The notes under the pieces: generated by a model
What the model was told of the DNA's origin: nothing
What the model saw: only the letters and a program-made list of their open reading frames with translations
Database searches by the model: none
Assembly: GCA_018400675.1 (NCBI GenBank)
Contig: JAGYMG010000003.1
Location: forward strand, 1 to 24,267
Origin: a bacterium
GTDB taxonomy: Bacteria; Patescibacteriota; Minisyncoccia; Minisyncoccales; CG1-02-41-26
DNA length: 24,267 nucleotides
Direction: 5' to 3'
In this document: positions 21,403 through 24,267 of the stretch, piece after piece
Numbering within the stretch: the stretch's first letter is position 1
Layout: each line of letters begins with the position of its first letter
Translations under genes and position numbers: made by a program

Positions 21403-22680
21403 CTATGTTTTTATTTTTTCTTTCAAATGTTTGACTGCCTGTTTAATGTTGACTATTTCTTTGTCCTCCCTACTCCGCTCTTTAATTTCAAGACTATCCT
21501 GGCTCAAAGTTCTCTCGCTGACAACTAAACGCCACGGGACACCTATTAAATCAGCATCAACAAATTTTTCGCCAGCTGATTTATTCTGCCTATCATCATA
21601 TAATACCTCTATTCCTTCTTTTTTCAAATTTTGATAAATCTCTTCAGCAACCTGTGCTACCTTGGTAGCAACTCTTTCTTTGGTTAAGTCTAAAGCGAGG
21701 AGATGCACCTGAAAAGGAGCAACCGAGAGCGGCCAAATTATTCCATTCTTGTCATGGTGAATTTCAACAACAGTCCCCAAAAGACGAGATGTCCCTATAC
21801 CATAACAACCCATAATTATTGGTTTTTCCTGGCCATCTTTATTCTTAAAAAAGGCTTTTAGGGCTTCCGAATATTTGGTACCTAAGGGGAATATATTTCC
21901 CACTTCAATAGATTTACCTTTTTTTAATTTCCTGCCACAGACAGGACATTGATCACCTGCCTTAACCTTAGCGATCTCTTTATTTTGAGAAAAATCATGG
22001 CTGGGACAATAGATTATCTCGTCTTCACCACTGTCAGCCAAAACCTGGAATTCATGAGTATATTCCTTAGTAAAACCAGCTCCGGAAGCTTCAGTAATAA
22101 TTGCCTCTAAACCGCATTCCTTAAAAATAGTAAGATAAGATTTTTTTACTTTTTGATAATATTTTTTGAAATTCTCCAAAGACTTATCAAAGCTATAAAG
22201 GTCTTTCATTCCAAATTCCCTACCGCGGAGGATACCAGAACGAGCTCGGGGTTCTTTTCTAAATTTCGTCTGAATCTGATAAACATAGAGGGGCAAATCC
22301 TCAGCAGATTGAACATAGCCCTTGATAATACTGGTAAGCATCTCCTCATGGGTAGGGCCTAAACCCACTTCGCCCTTACCGTGACCAGTCTTATACATTA
22401 CTTCCCGACCCAATTGTCCCGACCATCTCCCTGTTTCCTCCCAGAGACGCTTAGGCTGGAGAACGGTCATAGAAATTTCCTGACCAGCTATCTTGTTCAT
22501 CTCTTCCCTAATAATGGCCTCTATTTTTCTTAAGACGCGTAGGCCCAAAGGCAGAAAACTATAAACGCCGGCCATTTCTTTATGAATAAAACCTGCTCGT
22601 TCCAGCAGAATAGCATTAATGCTTTGTTCATCCCGGGGGGCCTCCCTTATTGTTTTAGTAAATAATTTTGATTGATACAT
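21403..22680 (-). CDS. proS: Prolyl-tRNA synthetase lacking the INS editing domain
   Basis: A class II synthetase charging tRNA-Pro. Motif 2 is seen around T-K-F-R-x-E-x-R-A-R-S-G (138-149) and motif 3 as G-C-Y-G-I-G-T-S-R (291-299); the anticodon-binding domain covers about 325-425. The bacterial-type ProRS insertion of about 180 residues, which deacylates Ala-tRNA-Pro, is absent: H-E-F-Q-V-L at 209-214 is separated from G-N-I-F-P-L-G-T-K-Y at 261-270 by only 46 residues, containing C225, C245 and C248. This gives 425 residues instead of about 570. I use ATG 22680 (M-Y-Q-S-K-L-F); the frame extends 20 codons further, but those overlap rseP and are hydrophobic without family similarity. It is ten bases after rseP. 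Confidence 0.95.
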   Translation of the reverse strand: MYQSKLFTKTIREAPRDEQSINAILLERAGFIHKEMAGVYSFLPLGLRVLRKIEAIIREEMNKIAGQEISMTVLQPKRLWEETGRWSGQLGREVMYKTGHGKGEVGLGPTHEEMLTSIIKGYVQSAEDLPLYVYQIQTKFRKEPRARSGILRGREFGMKDLYSFDKSLENFKKYYQKVKKSYLTIFKECGLEAIITEASGAGFTKEYTHEFQVLADSGEDEIIYCPSHDFSQNKEIAKVKAGDQCPVCGRKLKKGKSIEVGNIFPLGTKYSEALKAFFKNKDGQEKPIIMGCYGIGTSRLLGTVVEIHHDKNGIIWPLSVAPFQVHLLALDLTKERVATKVAQVAEEIYQNLKKEGIEVLYDDRQNKSAGEKFVDADLIGVPWRLVVSERTLSQDSLEIKERSREDKEIVNIKQAVKHLKEKIKT

Positions 22681-22690
22681 ATGCTGCGGC

Positions 22691-23746
22691 TTAGAATAAA
22701 GCAATAATATCTTTAATGGTAACAAAAAGCATAAGAGCAACTAAAAGGCCGAAAAAAGCAAAATTTAATTTTTGCTCAATGGCCGGATTGATAGGACTGC
22801 CCTTGATCTTTTCTATGCCTAAAAACAATAACCTTCCTCCATCTAAAGCAGGGATAGGCAGAATATTAACGAAGGAAAGCCAGATAGCTATGAGACTAAA
22901 AATAATTAAGAAATTAAAGACACCTTCTTCCAGAGCATTAGTCATAATCCGACCAACACCAATGGGGCCGACTAATTTTACTCCCTCTACTTTCTCTCCT
23001 CTTATTGCCCTTACCAGGGCACCACTTAAAACAACGGGGAATTCAACTGTTTTTTGAGCAGCAATAAGTGTTCCCTGAACTGGCGCTTTATACCAAGGAG
23101 ATTTAATATTAGCCACCCGAACTAATGCTACTCCGATAGCGCCCTGATCCTCTTCATAGCTATCCCGGGGTGTTAAAGAAGTGTTTAATATTTCTCCTCC
23201 TCTTTCCAAAGAAAGGGTTACCTCTTCGCCTAAATGACTATTGATAAAATCTTGGAATTTCCTTATTTTCTCAAAATTAAGTATTTCATCCCCCACCTCA
23301 ATGCCAGCCTTGTCAGCCGGTGAACCTTCTTCCACATAAAGTATAGCTACCGAACTTTCTTCGCTGGTGACTAGATCATCAGGCACAGCTGTAGGAATAC
23401 CCCAGTAGAAGGCAATAAAACTTAAAAGCACAGCACCTATAATCCACGTAGAGACTACTCCTCCGATAAGAATAAGCGCCCGTTGCCAAATTGGTTTTTC
23501 TGAAAAACTCTGAGAATGTTCAACAGACCCTTCCTCTCCTTTTATTTTTACAAAAGCCCCAAAGGGCAAAAGATTAAAAGAATAGACTGTATCACCCATC
23601 TTCTTAGCAAATATCCTGGGCGGGTAACCAATGCCAAATTCGTCGACAGCCACTCCAAACTTCTTAGCCACCAAAAAATGACCCAACTCATGAAGTGTTA
23701 TCAATCCAACAAGAGAAAATATTATTATAAGAATACTTGTAATCAT
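22691..23746 (-). CDS. rseP: Site-2 intramembrane zinc metalloprotease
   Basis: An S2P-family protease that cuts membrane-embedded substrates such as anti-sigma factors or leftover signal peptides. The first membrane helix holds the H19-E-L-G-H23 zinc motif. A second hydrophobic segment lies at about 90-115, a single PDZ domain at about 130-192, and the N-I-L-P-I-P-A-L-D-G-G motif at 294-304 (zinc ligand D302) is in the third membrane helix; a fourth spans about 328-347. Its 351 residues are typical of the one-PDZ bacterial form. It lies one base after frr and ten before proS, a common bacterial order. Confidence 0.95.
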   Translation of the reverse strand: MITSILIIIFSLVGLITLHELGHFLVAKKFGVAVDEFGIGYPPRIFAKKMGDTVYSFNLLPFGAFVKIKGEEGSVEHSQSFSEKPIWQRALILIGGVVSTWIIGAVLLSFIAFYWGIPTAVPDDLVTSEESSVAILYVEEGSPADKAGIEVGDEILNFEKIRKFQDFINSHLGEEVTLSLERGGEILNTSLTPRDSYEEDQGAIGVALVRVANIKSPWYKAPVQGTLIAAQKTVEFPVVLSGALVRAIRGEKVEGVKLVGPIGVGRIMTNALEEGVFNFLIIFSLIAIWLSFVNILPIPALDGGRLLFLGIEKIKGSPINPAIEQKLNFAFFGLLVALMLFVTIKDIIALF

Positions 23747-23747
23747 T

Positions 23748-24267
23748 TTATTTGCCTTCTATTTCTCTTTTTTTCGCTTCAGCTATTTGACTAATCTTAT
23801 CCTTATACTGGTCAACGAATTCTTGGAGTTCGTCCTTAGCCCGAAATTTGTCATCTTCGCTGATCAAGCCCTGTTTGCAGTTTTCCTGTATTTTGTCCCA
23901 GGCCTCTTCTCGAAAATGTCTAATTGTTTTTCGGGCGTTCTCCTGCTTACCAGAAAGATTCCTTAGTAAATCATCCCGATACTCTTCTGAAACAGCCGGT
24001 GCTGATAAGCGGATATTATCCTTACTGGTAATAGGGTTAATTCCGAGGCTGGAATCACTGATTGCTTTCTCGATAGGCTGGATATAGGATTTATCCCAGG
24101 GTTGGATAGACATTTCCCGGGGTGACAGCAGAGAAACAGCTGCTAATTCCTTAATAGTTACCTCAGTCCCTTCCAGATTAACCTTAATATCCTCTATAAG
24201 GGAAGGAGAAAACATAGAAGTTCTTATCTTCCTCAATTCTCCCTCAAAAAAACTTAAGGCTTTCTCA
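23748..24267 (-). CDS. frr: Ribosome recycling factor, 5' end beyond the window
   Basis: Splits post-termination ribosomes together with EF-G. The reading frame is open to the window edge: upstream of a TTG at 24236 it continues in frame as E-K-A-L-S-F-F-E-G-E, which matches the RRF first helix, so the true start lies past 24267 and about 10-20 residues are missing. Domain II and the C-terminal helices match the family, including the R-x-x-R-x-E-A-W-D stretch with the conserved arginine of the third helix. The usual R-T-G-R-A-S-P motif in the first helix reads R-T-S-M-F-S-P. It is the most upstream visible gene of the unit ending at 17991. Confidence 0.94.
   Translation of the reverse strand, partial: EKALSFFEGELRKIRTSMFSPSLIEDIKVNLEGTEVTIKELAAVSLLSPREMSIQPWDKSYIQPIEKAISDSSLGINPITSKDNIRLSAPAVSEEYRDDLLRNLSGKQENARKTIRHFREEAWDKIQENCKQGLISEDDKFRAKDELQEFVDQYKDKISQIAEAKKREIEGK

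Noticed and set aside
22681..22740. Twenty-codon N-terminal extension of proS
   Set aside because: It overlaps rseP, is hydrophobic, and the family start M-Y-Q-S-K-L-F is at 22680 with a proper gap from rseP.
1..24267. A defence island, prophage or other novel multi-gene system
   Set aside because: Nearly all genes are recognisable core genes in compact units; the few unknown proteins are not grouped together.

Overview
This 24.3 kb window is a dense, AT-rich stretch of bacterial chromosome made almost entirely of core housekeeping genes. I infer a Patescibacteria/CPR (probably Parcubacteria-like) genome from the trimmed core enzymes (DnaE without the tau-binding tail, GyrB of 650 residues, ProRS without its editing insertion, PheT without the EMAP-like domain), from rplK lying next to a dCMP deaminase rather than rplA, and from a 180-residue membrane protein that resembles a family I remember from CPR genomes. 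pheT ends in TGA, so the TGA-recoded CPR lineages are excluded. No gene-free stretch exceeds about 170 bases. I see no transposase, integrase, CRISPR array, phage gene or defence system.

Layout. Plus strand, 97-6754: a beta-solenoid repeat protein, dnaE, a small charged helical protein, a terminator, then the overlapping pair miaB-miaA. These meet the minus-strand genes head-on at 6754/6755 with no spacer. From there to the end everything is on the minus strand, in seven apparent units read right to left: (1) frr-rseP-proS-mreB-gatC-gatA-membrane protein (from beyond 24267 to 17991); (2) tRNA-fMet, tRNA-Met(CAU), tRNA-Asp (17932-17701); (3) a 51-residue one-helix membrane protein (17606-17451); (4) a DUF218/YdcF-like protein (17286-16810); (5) pheT-gyrB (16694-12653); (6) secE-nusG-rplK-dCMP deaminase (12581-10859); (7) tmk-deoC-gatB-class II aldolase (10760-6755). 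Six of these units have a readable promoter, and most have an intrinsic terminator, so unit boundaries are unusually clear.

How the genes work together. Translation dominates: charging (proS, pheT, the GatCAB amidotransferase split between two units), tRNA modification at A37 (miaA, miaB), initiator and elongator tRNAs, L11, and ribosome recycling (frr). Replication and nucleotide supply come from dnaE, gyrB, dCMP deaminase, tmk and deoC; the last three are close neighbours and concern pyrimidine deoxynucleotides. Envelope functions are secE, rseP and mreB.

The most interesting signals are small ones: an initiator tRNA with several departures from consensus (C33, G55, a short D-loop, A1-G72), a Gln in place of the Walker A Lys in thymidylate kinase, domain losses in two aminoacyl-tRNA synthetases, an 11-residue-periodic solenoid protein upstream of dnaE, and an unlisted 51-residue membrane protein with its own promoter and terminator. 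I did not find a novel multi-gene system.
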